Assembly: GCA_023423895.1 (NCBI GenBank)
Contig: JAFAER010000139.1
Location: forward strand, 1-64,000
DNA: 64,000 nt
Source of the DNA: Pseudomonadota bacterium
GTDB lineage: Bacteria; Myxococcota_A; Polyangia; Polyangiales; Polyangiaceae
Direction of reading: 5' to 3'
Part shown: positions 16,036 to 25,642 of the stretch, piece after piece
Position numbering within the stretch: the first letter of the stretch is position 1
Layout: the number at the start of each line of letters is the position of its first letter
The notes under the pieces: model-generated
Told to the model about the DNA's origin: nothing
The model's database searches: none
What the model saw: the letters and a program-made list of their open reading frames with translations, nothing else
Made by a program: the position numbers and the translations under genes

Positions 16036-18321
16036 ATGACGTCGCGACGTGTCCTTGGCTTCGCACTTGCCCTCGCCACCAGCGCAGCGCTCGTCGCCTC
16101 CTGTGGCGGCGACGATGCTCCGAACGGATCGAATCCGCCCGGCGGCGACGGCGGGCCCGGCGCCGACGGAACGCTCCCCGACGGAGCGAAGCCGCCCGAG
16201 CGCGCCGAGTTCGGCCTCGACACCCGTCCGTCGAACACGACGTGCAAGGCCCCGGCGCGGCCATCGACGACGACGCCGGTCGCGTTCCAGCGCGTGTTCC
16301 AGAACGTCAATCTGAGCTACCCGATGGCGATGCAGCAGATGCCCGGCGATCCGTCGCGATGGTTCGTCGCGCTGCGCGGATCGAACAGCGGCTCGTCGAT
16401 CGTGTCGTTCACGACCGCGAACCCGCAGAACACGCCGAAGACCGTGGCGACCATCGGGCAGATGGGCGGCGTCAACAATGGCGAAGGTGGCCTTCTCGGG
16501 ATTGCCTTCCATCCGAAGTGCACGCCGCAGAACTGCCGGCTGTACATCTCGTGGACGCCCGCAGGCGGCGCATCGGGCATCCGCTCCGAGGTCGGCTACC
16601 TCACGAGCACGGACAACGGCGAGACGTTCGGCAACTACACGACCGTCCTCGGCCCGTTCCAGCAGCCGTACACGAACCACAACGGCGGCGGCCTCGCGTT
16701 CGGCAAGGACGGCTACCTCTACATCTCGTTCGGAGACGGCGGCGCGGGCTACGACCCGCAGGCGAACGGCCAGAAGAAGACGACGTTCTTCTCCAAGATC
16801 CTCCGCATCGATGTCGACAACGTGCCGGCCGGTGAGAAGTACGGCATCCCGGACGGCAACCCGTTCAAGAACGGCGGCGGCGAGCCCGCGACGTTCGCAT
16901 GGGGCTTCCGCAACCCGTTCCGCATCTCGATCGATCGCGAGACCGGCGAGGTGTGGACCGCCGACGTCGGACAGGACAAGTACGAGGAGGTCGATCGCGT
17001 CGAGCTCGGAGGCAACTACGGCTGGCCGTGCCGCGAAGGCCTCCACGACAACACGCAGGCGAACACGACGCAGTGCCCGAGCAGGGTTGGCCTCATCGAT
17101 CCGATCGTCGAGCACGAGCACATTCCGGAGAACAGCCGCTCGATCACCGGTGGCGTCGTCTATCGAGGCAAGGCGATCCCCGGCCTCGTCGGCGCATACG
17201 TCTACGGCGACCACGAGCAGCAGGAGCTGTTCGCGCTGACGTTCGATCCCACGACCGGAGAGCCGACGTCGACGAAGCTCAACGATCAGGGCAATCCCGC
17301 GAGCTCCTGGGTCTACTTCGCCGAGGATCTCGATGGCGAGGTCTACGCGATCGGCCTGTACGACGGCGAGATCTGGAAGATGGTGCCCGCGCCCGGAGCG
17401 CCGCCCTCGACGTTCCCCGATCGGCTCTCGAAGACCGGCTGCGTCGATCCCGCCGATGCGAAGAAGCCGGCCGCCGGGCTCGTCCCCTTCGGCGTGAACG
17501 CGCAGCTCTGGAGCGACGGCGCCGACAAGGAGCGTTTCATGGCGCTCCCCGATGGAACGACGATCGAGGTCGGCGCCGACGGTGACTTCACGTTCCCGAA
17601 GGGCACGGTCTTGATGAAGACGTTCCGACTCGGAGGCAAGCCGATCGAGACGCGTCTCTTCATCCACCACGACGACGGCGTGTGGGCGGGCTACTCGTAC
17701 GAGTGGCTCGACGACGGCTCGGACGCAGTGCTCCTGCCGTCGAGCAAGCGGAAGCACGTCGGCGCACAGAGCTGGTACTTCCCCAGCCGCAGCGACTGCG
17801 CCCGCTGTCACACCGAGGCCGCCGGCCGCTCCCTCGGGCTCGAGCTCGGTCAGCAGAACGGCGAGTTCGTGTACACGTCGACGAACCGGCTCTCGAACCA
17901 GCTCACGACGCTCGACCACATCGGCATGTTCTCCGCACCGCTCGGGAAACCCGCCGCGGAGCAGCCGGTGATCCCCGATCCGCTGAAGGACGGCCCGATC
18001 GACGCACGGGCACGCGCCTACCTCCATGCGAACTGCTCGAACTGCCATCGCCCCGAAGGCGGCGGACGCGGCGACATGGACCTGCGCTTCTCGGGCACGT
18101 TCGGCGCGACGAAGACGTGCAACGCGGATGGTCAGGCAGGCGATCTCGGCGTCGCGGGTGCGAAGCTGCTCGTGCCCGGCGATCCCACGAAGTCGCTCGT
18201 GTCACTCCGCCCGCGCGCGATGGGCGCGATGCGAATGCCGCCGCTCGCTTCTGCGATCGTCGACACCGCAGGGCTCGAGGTCGTCGATTCGTGGATCAAG
18301 GGCATTACCGCGTGTCCATGA
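16036..18321 (+). CDS. PQQ-dependent sugar dehydrogenase fused to a haem-binding C-terminal domain, lipoprotein
   Basis: The 761-residue product has a lipobox (LVASC, Cys23) and a Gly/Asp linker. From about residue 75 to 450 it carries a glucose/sorbosone dehydrogenase propeller with GLLGIAFHP, NHNGGGLAFGKDGYLYISFGDGG and WGFRNPFRIS. The C-terminal about 310 residues resemble the TIGR03806-type domain that often follows such propellers and carry two haem c motifs, CARCH at 588 and CSNCH at 667. Family knowledge suggests oxidation of an aldose or similar sugar in the periplasm, with electrons passed from PQQ to the fused haem. Whether PQQ is made by this organism cannot be told from the window. 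Confidence 0.88.
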   Translation: MTSRRVLGFALALATSAALVASCGGDDAPNGSNPPGGDGGPGADGTLPDGAKPPERAEFGLDTRPSNTTCKAPARPSTTTPVAFQRVFQNVNLSYPMAMQQMPGDPSRWFVALRGSNSGSSIVSFTTANPQNTPKTVATIGQMGGVNNGEGGLLGIAFHPKCTPQNCRLYISWTPAGGASGIRSEVGYLTSTDNGETFGNYTTVLGPFQQPYTNHNGGGLAFGKDGYLYISFGDGGAGYDPQANGQKKTTFFSKILRIDVDNVPAGEKYGIPDGNPFKNGGGEPATFAWGFRNPFRISIDRETGEVWTADVGQDKYEEVDRVELGGNYGWPCREGLHDNTQANTTQCPSRVGLIDPIVEHEHIPENSRSITGGVVYRGKAIPGLVGAYVYGDHEQQELFALTFDPTTGEPTSTKLNDQGNPASSWVYFAEDLDGEVYAIGLYDGEIWKMVPAPGAPPSTFPDRLSKTGCVDPADAKKPAAGLVPFGVNAQLWSDGADKERFMALPDGTTIEVGADGDFTFPKGTVLMKTFRLGGKPIETRLFIHHDDGVWAGYSYEWLDDGSDAVLLPSSKRKHVGAQSWYFPSRSDCARCHTEAAGRSLGLELGQQNGEFVYTSTNRLSNQLTTLDHIGMFSAPLGKPAAEQPVIPDPLKDGPIDARARAYLHANCSNCHRPEGGGRGDMDLRFSGTFGATKTCNADGQAGDLGVAGAKLLVPGDPTKSLVSLRPRAMGAMRMPPLASAIVDTAGLEVVDSWIKGITACP

Positions 18322-18338
18322 CGTGCTAAATCGCGAAC

Positions 18339-19301
18339 ATGGCCCTCGAGCATCGCGTCCTCTACCCCGACATCGAGCCGTACCGCACGGGTCGTCTCAC
18401 GGTCGACGGCCTCCACGAGATCTACTTCGAGGAGAGCGGCAACCCGAACGGCAAACCCGTCGTGTTCCTCCACGGCGGTCCTGGTGGCGGCACCGAGCCG
18501 AAGCACCGTCGCTACTTCGATCCGAAGGCCTATCGCATCGTCCTCTTCGACCAGCGCGGATGCGGACGTTCGACACCGTTCGCGTCGCTCGAGGACAACA
18601 CGACGTGGCATCTGGTCGAGGACATCGAGAAGCTGCGCGAGCACCTCGAGATCGAGCGCTGGCTGGTCTTCGGCGGCTCTTGGGGCAGCACCCTCGCGCT
18701 CGCCTACGCCGAGACGCATCCGAGCCGCGTCACCGAGCTCGTGCTCCGCGGCATCTTCCTCCTGCGCAAGGAGGAGATCCGCTGGTTCTACCAGGAGGGC
18801 GCGAGCTGGATCTTCCCGGACGCGTGGCACGAGTACGAGAACCACATCCCGCCGGCAGAGCGCGTGGATCTGCTGCGTGCCTATTACGCGCGTCTGACGT
18901 CTTCCGATCCGGCCGTGCAGCGCGCAGCCGCGAAGGTCTGGAGCGTGTGGGAAGGGCGAACCAGCTGCCTCATCCCGAACGCGGAGCTCATCGCGCGAAC
19001 CGGCGGCGACGAGTTCTCACTCGCGTTCGCACGCATCGAGTCTCACTACTTCGTCAACGACGGGTGGCTGACGAACGGCCGCGAGCTCCTCGCGCCCGCG
19101 AACATCGAGAAGATCCGCAAGATCCCCGCGACCATCGTGCAGGGCCGTTACGACGTGGTGTGCCCCACGCGTAGCGCCTGGGATCTCCACGTGGCGTGGC
19201 CCGAGGCGGATCTGCGCATCGTGCCCGACGCGGGTCACGCGGCGAGCGAGCCGGGCATCGTCCACGAGCTCGTCAGCGCGACCGACCGCTTCCGCCGCTG
19301 A
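18339..19301 (+). CDS. pip: Proline iminopeptidase
   Basis: The 320-residue protein matches the bacterial prolyl iminopeptidase family (S33) along its whole length. It has LHGGPGGG near residue 48 as the oxyanion region, DQRGCGRS, the nucleophile elbow GGSWGST with its Ser, and WEGRTS in the cap. The acid is probably Asp in GRYDVVCP and the base His in DAGHAASEPG. It releases N-terminal proline from peptides in the cytoplasm. The start follows the dehydrogenase stop by 17 bp, so co-transcription is likely, though the functions are unrelated. Confidence 0.93.
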   Translation: MALEHRVLYPDIEPYRTGRLTVDGLHEIYFEESGNPNGKPVVFLHGGPGGGTEPKHRRYFDPKAYRIVLFDQRGCGRSTPFASLEDNTTWHLVEDIEKLREHLEIERWLVFGGSWGSTLALAYAETHPSRVTELVLRGIFLLRKEEIRWFYQEGASWIFPDAWHEYENHIPPAERVDLLRAYYARLTSSDPAVQRAAAKVWSVWEGRTSCLIPNAELIARTGGDEFSLAFARIESHYFVNDGWLTNGRELLAPANIEKIRKIPATIVQGRYDVVCPTRSAWDLHVAWPEADLRIVPDAGHAASEPGIVHELVSATDRFRR

Positions 19302-19310
19302 CGCGTCAGC
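19297..19310. other. 14-bp palindrome spanning two convergent stop codons
   Basis: GCTGACGCGTCAGC is a perfect palindrome containing the stop of pip and the reverse-strand stop of the STAND regulator. RNA could form a 5-bp stem with a CGCG loop. It may simply reflect paired TGA stops, or act as a weak two-way terminator. Confidence 0.3.
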
Positions 19311-22300
19311 TCGGACGATTGTCGATCCGGCGGCGCACGCCGACCGGCGCCCCGCCGGAGAGACGATAGCGCTCGCCGTCATGCGCGATGGTGACGTCCT
19401 CGGAGAACGGCTTCAAGCTGTCCTTCAGACGCGCCAGCGCGACGTAGACGGCGTTGCGATGGCGGAGCGGATGGAAGGTGCCCTTCCACACGCGAGCGAA
19501 GAGCTCTTCGAGCGTCGCGCCCACCTCACCCGCCTCGGCGAGCGCGCAGAGGAGCGCGACGCGTTGCTCGGGAAGCGAGAGCGAACGTCCGTCGTCCGCG
19601 CGCACCTTGCGTGCGTCGACCTCCACGGCGCACGCCACCTTCTCCGGCGGCGGATCGCCGATCGCCCGCAGCCAGGACCTCGCTCCGATGCGCCAGAGCA
19701 CATCGGCCGGGCGGGCCAGCCCGAGGCGGTCGATCATCGGCGTCCAGGGTGCACGCGACGCCGGACGCGGCCGAGGGTCGAAGGTCGTGATGGCTCCCGC
19801 GCGGCGCGCGGCCTGCACGAGCATCACGTCCGCGGCGTCGCCGGCGATTCGAAGCGCATCGCCGAGGGCGGACGCGGCCGCGTCGAGATCGCCGCGCGAC
19901 TCGAACATGGCCGCTCGAACGAGCGACGCGCCGACGAGGATCGGCGCATAGCCGCGCGGCGCCGCGAGGCTCACACATGCGTCGAGCGTCCGCTCGGCCC
20001 GCGCCAGCTGCTCCGCGCGCGAATTCGCCGTCGAGACCGTGACGACGTCTCCGGCGGCCGCCGCTCGCGCTCCGCCGTTCTTCGCCGCTCGCTTCTTTGC
20101 GGACGCCCCCCGCGCAAGCGCGTCGCCGGGCTGGGTGGCCAGCCGCGCCAGAGCCTCCGCGAGCGCGAGGTGCGCGCGCGCAGCTTCGTGATGCAAGCCG
20201 GCCTCCGTGTAGAGCTCGATCGCCGTCTCGCTGCGCACGGCCGCCTCTTCGAGCTGACCGACGGAGATCGCTCCTTCCGCGCCCCGGAGCGCCGCGTAGG
20301 CGTGCACGATGGGTGGAGCGTCGGCGCCGACGACCGGCAGTCGACCCTGGATCACCTCGCGATCGATCGCGATGAACGGCGAGCCCGGGATCGTCTCGTG
20401 AGCGCGATCGATCTTCTCGACCGCACGCGCGAGCTCGCCACGCGTGAGCGCGAGCCGAGCATCCTCCGCATCGCAGATCGGACGGAGCACGGCGAGGCCG
20501 GGTTCGTCCGCACCCGCCTCGGTCAGCCGCAACATGCGCGTGGCGCGCGCGAGGTCGCCCAGCCCGAGAGCAGCACGCGTCAGATCCCGCGCGACGACGG
20601 AGCGGGAGAGGAGATCGGCGCGCCGGCCGAGCGCGGAGATCGCCGCGTCGCCGACCTCGATCGCTCGAAGGAACTCGCCGCGCCGGACGAGCAGCGCAAC
20701 CTCGAGCATCGGGCCGATCGGACGACCGCGCGCCTCGCGGCCCCACACCTCCTCGGCGCGTTCGACGAGACCGAGGCCGAGGAGCGCGTGCACGTCGAGG
20801 ATCGTGACGACCGGCTCGAGCGGAACGCCGGCGGCACGCTGGGCCGCCCGAGCATGCGTCATCCACTCGTGCGTGCGCTCGTAGCGCTCCTCGTAGAGGT
20901 AGCTGGCCGCGATCTCGACGGCGCGCCTCGCCTCGAGCGTCGGCGAGCGTGTGGTCGCCGACGCGAGCCGCTCCGCGAGCGCACGAGCGTCCGCGAGCTC
21001 CCCGCGAAGGATCGCGAGCTGCGCTTGCGTCAGCGCGAGCGCGGGGCCGGGCAGGGCGTTACCCCGGGACGCCTGGCCACGGGAGACGAGGTCGTCGATC
21101 GCTCGCTGCGCCGCTTCGGGCTCGCCCGCGCGCACGTGGCATTCCGCCCGGAGGAGCGCCGCGCGCTCGGCGTCTTCGCGCGTACGCGGACGCGGGAGGT
21201 CATCGAGCGTGCGTCGCGCCGCTTCGTAGTCGGATGCGCGGAGCTGCTCGCGCGCGAGCAGCCGGAGGGCATCGAGGCGATGCTCCGCGCTCTTCGCGGC
21301 GACCTCGCGCAAAATCCGCTCGAGCCTCACCGGATCGGTCGAAGCGCGCGCGAGCGGGTGTTCCTTCAGAACGGTGAGCGCGCCGGAGGGGTCATCTAGC
21401 TCGACGCGCGAGCGCGCAGCCACGAGCGCCGCTGCCGGATCGTTCGGCGACGCGACGAGCACGCGATCGGCGAGGCGGGCGAGCAGCTTCCACGTTGCCG
21501 GCTTCGGCGTACCGAGCACGTCGCGCGCGAGCGACACGGCGGGGCTCGCGATCGACACGCGCTTGCCGTCGCGGACGACGATGAGGTTCTTCCGGAGCTC
21601 GTCGAGCGCGGCCTCGGCCCCCTTCCCGGCCGCACGCGCGACCTCGGACTCGTCGAGGGGAACGCCGGCTGCGGACAGGAGCGAGAGGATGATGCCTTCC
21701 GGCCCTTCCTGCCTCGCCTCGATCGCGCGGCGGAGCGCTTCCGTGGGATCGCCCGAGATGCGCGCGCCGAGCGCGCTTCCGGCGAGCGCGAGATGGATGA
21801 GCATCGGGTTTCCGCCGGTCGCGGCGGCGACGTCGGCAGCGAGCGAACGTCCTCGTGCCTCCTCGAGGGCGCGCACGAGATCGATCGCACCCTGCTCTCC
21901 GAGGGCCTTCACCTCGAAGGTCGGCGCGCGGAGGCCGACCTCCTTGGAGCTCATGAAGCGCCTCGACACGAGGACGACGCGCGAGACGGAGCGGTGCTGG
22001 GCGAAGCGGGAGACGAGCGGCGCAATCTTCCGCGCGCCGTCGAGATCCAGATCGTCGAGCACGAGCGTCGACGGCGCCGCAGCGAGCAGCTTGATCAGAT
22101 CCTCTTCCTCGGAGGGCCCACGATCCGGCGTCGGCACGCCGAGCGTCCGAGCCACCCGCTCGACGGCGTCGTGGACCTCGCCCACCCCCTCGAGCGAGAC
22201 GTGCACGAGCGTCGGCACCTCGCGCATCTCCGCCGCTGCAGCGAGCGCCGCGCGCACGAGGGACGTCTTGCCGACGCCAACCGCTCCGTAGACGAGCGCG

Positions 22301-22371
22301 ACCGGGCTTTGCACCACGAGGGCGCGAAGGGCAGCAGCGTCGTCGTCACGCCCGATGAGAGGCAGCTTCAA
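19306..22371 (-). CDS. STAND-type ATPase regulator with C-terminal winged-helix DNA-binding domain
   Basis: The about 1021-residue product opens with an AAA/STAND NTPase domain: Walker A GAVGVGKTS at 29-37, Walker B STLVLDDLDL near 110, and sensor-like RVVLVSRR. A long helical TPR-like middle follows (repeated AL, RAE and LARGE-type helices), and the last about 100 residues match an OmpR/PhoB-type winged helix (LSLPEQRVALLCAL, LEELFARVWKG, RHRNAVYVALARLKDSL, DGERYRLSGG). The plan fits signal-sensing ATPase transcription factors related to MalT or SARP regulators, but with the DNA-binding domain at the C-terminus. No ATG is well placed: the frame starts best at TTG 22371, right where GRDDDAA homology begins. 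Its target genes are unknown. Confidence 0.82.
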   Translation of the reverse strand: MKLPLIGRDDDAAALRALVVQSPVALVYGAVGVGKTSLVRAALAAAAEMREVPTLVHVSLEGVGEVHDAVERVARTLGVPTPDRGPSEEEDLIKLLAAAPSTLVLDDLDLDGARKIAPLVSRFAQHRSVSRVVLVSRRFMSSKEVGLRAPTFEVKALGEQGAIDLVRALEEARGRSLAADVAAATGGNPMLIHLALAGSALGARISGDPTEALRRAIEARQEGPEGIILSLLSAAGVPLDESEVARAAGKGAEAALDELRKNLIVVRDGKRVSIASPAVSLARDVLGTPKPATWKLLARLADRVLVASPNDPAAALVAARSRVELDDPSGALTVLKEHPLARASTDPVRLERILREVAAKSAEHRLDALRLLAREQLRASDYEAARRTLDDLPRPRTREDAERAALLRAECHVRAGEPEAAQRAIDDLVSRGQASRGNALPGPALALTQAQLAILRGELADARALAERLASATTRSPTLEARRAVEIAASYLYEERYERTHEWMTHARAAQRAAGVPLEPVVTILDVHALLGLGLVERAEEVWGREARGRPIGPMLEVALLVRRGEFLRAIEVGDAAISALGRRADLLSRSVVARDLTRAALGLGDLARATRMLRLTEAGADEPGLAVLRPICDAEDARLALTRGELARAVEKIDRAHETIPGSPFIAIDREVIQGRLPVVGADAPPIVHAYAALRGAEGAISVGQLEEAAVRSETAIELYTEAGLHHEAARAHLALAEALARLATQPGDALARGASAKKRAAKNGGARAAAAGDVVTVSTANSRAEQLARAERTLDACVSLAAPRGYAPILVGASLVRAAMFESRGDLDAAASALGDALRIAGDAADVMLVQAARRAGAITTFDPRPRPASRAPWTPMIDRLGLARPADVLWRIGARSWLRAIGDPPPEKVACAVEVDARKVRADDGRSLSLPEQRVALLCALAEAGEVGATLEELFARVWKGTFHPLRHRNAVYVALARLKDSLKPFSEDVTIAHDGERYRLSGGAPVGVRRRIDNRPS

Positions 22372-22579
22372 GGCTATTCCCGCATCATAGGCGCGGCCCA
22401 AGCGGTTTCGTACGGACTTCGTCAGCGGAATGCGGAGAGCCCGGGAAGCCCGGAGCGAGCATGGGTGGCGAGCTCGGCCGCGGTCTGCCCTGCCCTCCCC
22501 TTGACCGGCCTCCTGGTAGATGCCACACCGCGGGCGTGCAGCATGGCGTCCGCAGCCCGCACGCTTCCGTGCTCGGGCC

Positions 22580-23320
22580 ATGATCTCGGTCGACGAAGTC
22601 CGTTCGGTCGTCCATCGCCTCTTCATCGCGTGCGAAGGCGCATCTCTCCGCAAAGAAGACGAGAAGAAGAGCCTCGAGCTCGCGGCGTTGCTGTCACGTC
22701 TCGCGCGCATCAAGCGCGGAGCACACCTCGTCGACGCCGCGGCCGGGAAATCGAGTGTCGGCCTCGTCGCTGCGGAGCTGCTCCCGATCGGACGCCTCAC
22801 GGTCCTCGAGCGAGATCCGAGACGCGTCGAGGCGTGCCGCGCTGCGCAGCGGCGGATGAACCGTGCGCTTCCCATCGACGTCCGCCACACCGACGTCGCC
22901 GAGCCGTCCGCGTGGCCCGAAGCGCCCGACGCGGTCGTCGCCCTGCATGCGTGCGGGCCCGCGGCAGACCTCGTGATCGACAGGGCCATCGCCAGTCGGG
23001 CGCGTCTCCTGTTCGTGGTGCCCTGCTGTTATGGAGCGGCCGTTCCTTTCGCCGGCCGCGCGGCCTCGGTCGTCGAGGCGCTGGGCTACGTCGCCGACGA
23101 CGTGCTTCGCCGTAGGATCGGCGCATCGCTCGTCGACATGGAGCGGAAGCTCCGGCTGGAGGCCGCCGGGTACGAGACCGAGCTCGACGAGCTCGTCGGC
23201 GCGACGGTGACTCCACACAACTTGCTCTTCTCTGCGCGCCATTCCGGAACGGAGGTGCGTATCCGGCGGGCCGAGGCGCGCCTCGCCGCGCTCCGCGGAG
23301 AGGTCCGTCGCCCGACGTGA
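22580..23320 (+). CDS. SAM-dependent methyltransferase, METTL25/GSTCD-like
   Basis: The 246-residue product has an unusual motif I (VDAAAGKSSVGL at 51-62), an acidic strand end (VLERDP), LHACG at 122-126 and VVPCCYG at 147-152. The HACG plus PCCY pair marks the Methyltransf_32 family that includes METTL25 and GSTCD-like proteins, whose substrates are poorly known. The ATG at 22580 precedes the first conserved helix; the upstream in-frame start adds only Arg-rich sequence. It diverges from the STAND regulator, leaving about 208 bp between them in which I see no further gene. Confidence 0.8.
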   Translation: MISVDEVRSVVHRLFIACEGASLRKEDEKKSLELAALLSRLARIKRGAHLVDAAAGKSSVGLVAAELLPIGRLTVLERDPRRVEACRAAQRRMNRALPIDVRHTDVAEPSAWPEAPDAVVALHACGPAADLVIDRAIASRARLLFVVPCCYGAAVPFAGRAASVVEALGYVADDVLRRRIGASLVDMERKLRLEAAGYETELDELVGATVTPHNLLFSARHSGTEVRIRRAEARLAALRGEVRRPT

Positions 23321-23443
23321 GCGAAGAGAAACGCCCCTCGACGCATTCGAGACGTCGTTTTCGAGATCAAACGGTCCCGCTCCGCGAGATATGAGCATAC
23401 GGCGGCGTCTCTCTGGCGACGCCGCATTGCTGGAGAAAGCACA

Positions 23444-24967
23444 ATGGCTCGGATCGTCGGCTCACGTTCCCTCCTCGGCGCGCTCGTTCTCGTGCCCATG
23501 CTCGCGGCTGCGTCGTGCTCGGACGCCGACGAGCCCGGGGCGACCGGAGACGACGCCGGTGCCGATGTGACGACGTCCGATGATGCCGGGACTACGGACG
23601 GGGGCGACCACGATGCAGGCCCCGACGCACAGCTGGGGCCCGATCTCGAACGCGACTACTGCACGCCGAGCGCGGCCCTCGTCTGCTCACGTGCCCAGTC
23701 GTGCGGCTGCGGCGACATCGTCCCCGGCGGCGCGCTCGCTCTCGAGGCTTGCACCACGCGCCTCGCGGCGGAGTGCATGGCGTCGTGGGGCCAGTTCCTG
23801 ACGGCGGGCGCGAAGCTCGATCAGGCCGCCGCGACGGCGTGTATCGCAAAGCTCGACGCTGCGACGCCGGCGTGTGCCGCTCCGAGCGGCCGCGTCGTGT
23901 TCGCGGCGTGCGCGCCGTTCATGATCGATCCGGCCAACATCGGCGAGACGTGCAAGACCCCGTATTGCGCCGGCGGCTCCGGGCGTTGCATCGAAGGCAA
24001 GTGTGCGGCGGCGCCCGCCGCAGGAGCGCAGTGCCAGAACGAGTACACCTGCGCCACCGGCTTCGTGTGCAGCCCGGCGAAGGGCACGTGCGTCGCGCAG
24101 GGCAACGCGGGGACGACGTGCGAGGTCACGGAAGAGTGCGCGCCGCCGCTCGCATGCATCGGCGGGGCGTGCAAAGCGCTCGGCGCGGTCGGCGCCATGT
24201 GCACCAACGCCGACGAGTGCGCCACCGGCCTCGTCTGCAACGGAGGGAGCTGCGCAGCGGCGCCGGCCACGTGCGCGCAAGCGAGCGAATGCGGCCAGGG
24301 TCAGATTTGCGGTGGAGCCCGCACGTGCGCCGCCAGGGCCGGTGCCGGCGCTGCGTGCCTCGAAGATCGCGACTGCGGGCCGTCGCTCTACTGCGACGAC
24401 GCCGGGCACACCTGCATCGCGCGCCCAGCGCAGAACGAGCCTTGTGCAAAGGGCATCGTCTGCGCGCCCGGGCTCGGGTGCAGCCTCGACAACGGGACGT
24501 GCCTCCCGCTTCCCGGAAACGGAGAGACGTGCGCGGCAGGAGAGCCGTTCTGCGCGGGCAACCTCGGCTGCAACGACTTCACGTGTGGACCGCTTCCGGC
24601 AGCGGGCGCTCCGTGCACCGTCGACAATCGCTGCGCCGACGGCCTCGCATGCGACTTCGGAGCAAAAGGATCGACCTGCATCACGCCCCGTGCAGTCGGC
24701 GAGGAGTGCACGAGCGACCGGAGCTGCGCTGCAGGGCTGTTCTGCGGAAGCGCGAACACGTGCGAGGCCGGTCGACCTGCCGGCGCCGCCTGCAGCTCGA
24801 GCTCCCAATGCGCCGGCGCGTGTGCGCCCGACAAGAGCGGCGGACTTTCGTGCCGTGCTCCGCTCGCCGCAGCCGATCCGTGCGTGTCCTCGGACGACTG
24901 CCCCGACACGCTCCGCTGCGCTCCGCAGCCGACGAAGTGCCTCGCGGAAGTCTGCACCGCGCTATGA
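23444..24967 (+). CDS. Cys-rich lipoprotein with Dickkopf-like spaced cysteines
   Basis: The 507-residue product has a lipoprotein signal (lipobox Cys25), an Asp/Gly/Thr linker, and then about 50 Cys in short repeats of the form C-x(3-6)-C-x(2)-G-x-C (for example CATGFVCSPAKGTCV, CATGLVCNGGSCAA, CEDGLxC-like). The spacing resembles Dickkopf-N/EB-module disulfide knots that recur in Polyangia secreted proteins. A ribosome site (GGAGAAAG) precedes the ATG. It is probably a rigid, disulfide-stabilised surface protein; no ligand can be named. Confidence 0.82.
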   Translation: MARIVGSRSLLGALVLVPMLAAASCSDADEPGATGDDAGADVTTSDDAGTTDGGDHDAGPDAQLGPDLERDYCTPSAALVCSRAQSCGCGDIVPGGALALEACTTRLAAECMASWGQFLTAGAKLDQAAATACIAKLDAATPACAAPSGRVVFAACAPFMIDPANIGETCKTPYCAGGSGRCIEGKCAAAPAAGAQCQNEYTCATGFVCSPAKGTCVAQGNAGTTCEVTEECAPPLACIGGACKALGAVGAMCTNADECATGLVCNGGSCAAAPATCAQASECGQGQICGGARTCAARAGAGAACLEDRDCGPSLYCDDAGHTCIARPAQNEPCAKGIVCAPGLGCSLDNGTCLPLPGNGETCAAGEPFCAGNLGCNDFTCGPLPAAGAPCTVDNRCADGLACDFGAKGSTCITPRAVGEECTSDRSCAAGLFCGSANTCEAGRPAGAACSSSSQCAGACAPDKSGGLSCRAPLAAADPCVSSDDCPDTLRCAPQPTKCLAEVCTAL

Positions 24968-24991
24968 CCTGCTTCAGCCGCGAGTCGAAGG

Positions 24992-25642
24992 TCAGGTCTG
25001 CTTGCGCGCCTTCGCTCGATCGACGAGGCCGGTCACCACGACCGTGAGAAGCATCGCCGGGAACACGTAGAACGCGGGGCTGCTCCATGCTGCCCCGCGC
25101 GGCCGATAGACTCCACCGGTCGCGGCGCAAACCGCGAGGTACATGCAGAGCACCACTGCCCCGCACGCTTCCCAGAGGCGTCGATCGATCCGTGCTTCGT
25201 CGGGGCCGACGTCCGACGCGGCTCGCCCGAAGATGCCTCGCCACGTGTGCCAGTCCCAGAGGAGCAGCGCGAAGGTTCCGAGCCACATCAGGCTGACCAC
25301 GCTCGCCGTCGGATAGACCTTCGTGCTCCAGCACAGCGCGAGGATCGTCGTGAGGATGGGCAGCGCGAGGAGCGCGCCGACCGTCGCGAAGCGGCCGGTC
25401 ATGAGCAGGACCGCCGCCAGCAGCTGCACCACTCCGACGAACCGATAGAACCATCCCGTCGCGTAGAAGGCGTGGAGGAAGTCGTGAAAGGGCCCGTGCA
25501 GATCGGGGTCGGTGAACGGCTGGCCGAGGACCTTCTTCAACCCCGCCGGCACGAACGCGAAGCCGACGAAGATGCGCAGGCTCGCGACCGTGACGGCGAG
25601 CCACCTCTTCCGTCGCGCACGCAGCACCAGGTCGTCGATCAC
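24992..25642 (-). CDS. DoxX-like integral membrane protein
   Basis: The about 216-residue product has at least five hydrophobic segments (LRIFVGFAFVPAGLKKVLG, VVQLLAAVLLMTG, LLALPILTTILALCW, SLMWLGTFALLLWDW, VFPAMLLTVVVTGLV). The first segment, with FVPAGLKKVL and a nearby FYRFVGVVQLLAA, resembles the DoxX/SURF4 family, whose members are small inner-membrane proteins linked to quinol or thiosulfate chemistry or to envelope stress. The start is taken as GTG at 25642; a GTG at 25705 would add 21 residues. It is convergent with the Cys-rich lipoprotein gene and divergent from the YjbR gene. The assignment rests on pattern only. Confidence 0.7.
   Translation of the reverse strand: MIDDLVLRARRKRWLAVTVASLRIFVGFAFVPAGLKKVLGQPFTDPDLHGPFHDFLHAFYATGWFYRFVGVVQLLAAVLLMTGRFATVGALLALPILTTILALCWSTKVYPTASVVSLMWLGTFALLLWDWHTWRGIFGRAASDVGPDEARIDRRLWEACGAVVLCMYLAVCAATGGVYRPRGAAWSSPAFYVFPAMLLTVVVTGLVDRAKARKQT

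Noticed and set aside
14325..16835. 836-codon plus-strand open frame
   Set aside because: It is antisense to tldD and overlaps the dehydrogenase gene in another frame; rich in Arg and His, no signal peptide or domain.
19381..21399. 672-codon plus-strand open frame
   Set aside because: Shadow of the STAND regulator on the opposite strand; no recognisable domain and Arg-heavy composition.
22372..22579. Hairpin-like CCCGGG-centred sequence and possible small RNA in the gap
   Set aside because: Short palindromes are frequent at this GC content; no promoter or T-tract supports an RNA gene.
24965..24995. Possible terminator between the Cys-rich lipoprotein and DoxX-like genes
   Set aside because: TGACC...GGTCA can pair only with a 3-nt bulge and a long loop; too weak in GC-rich DNA to list.
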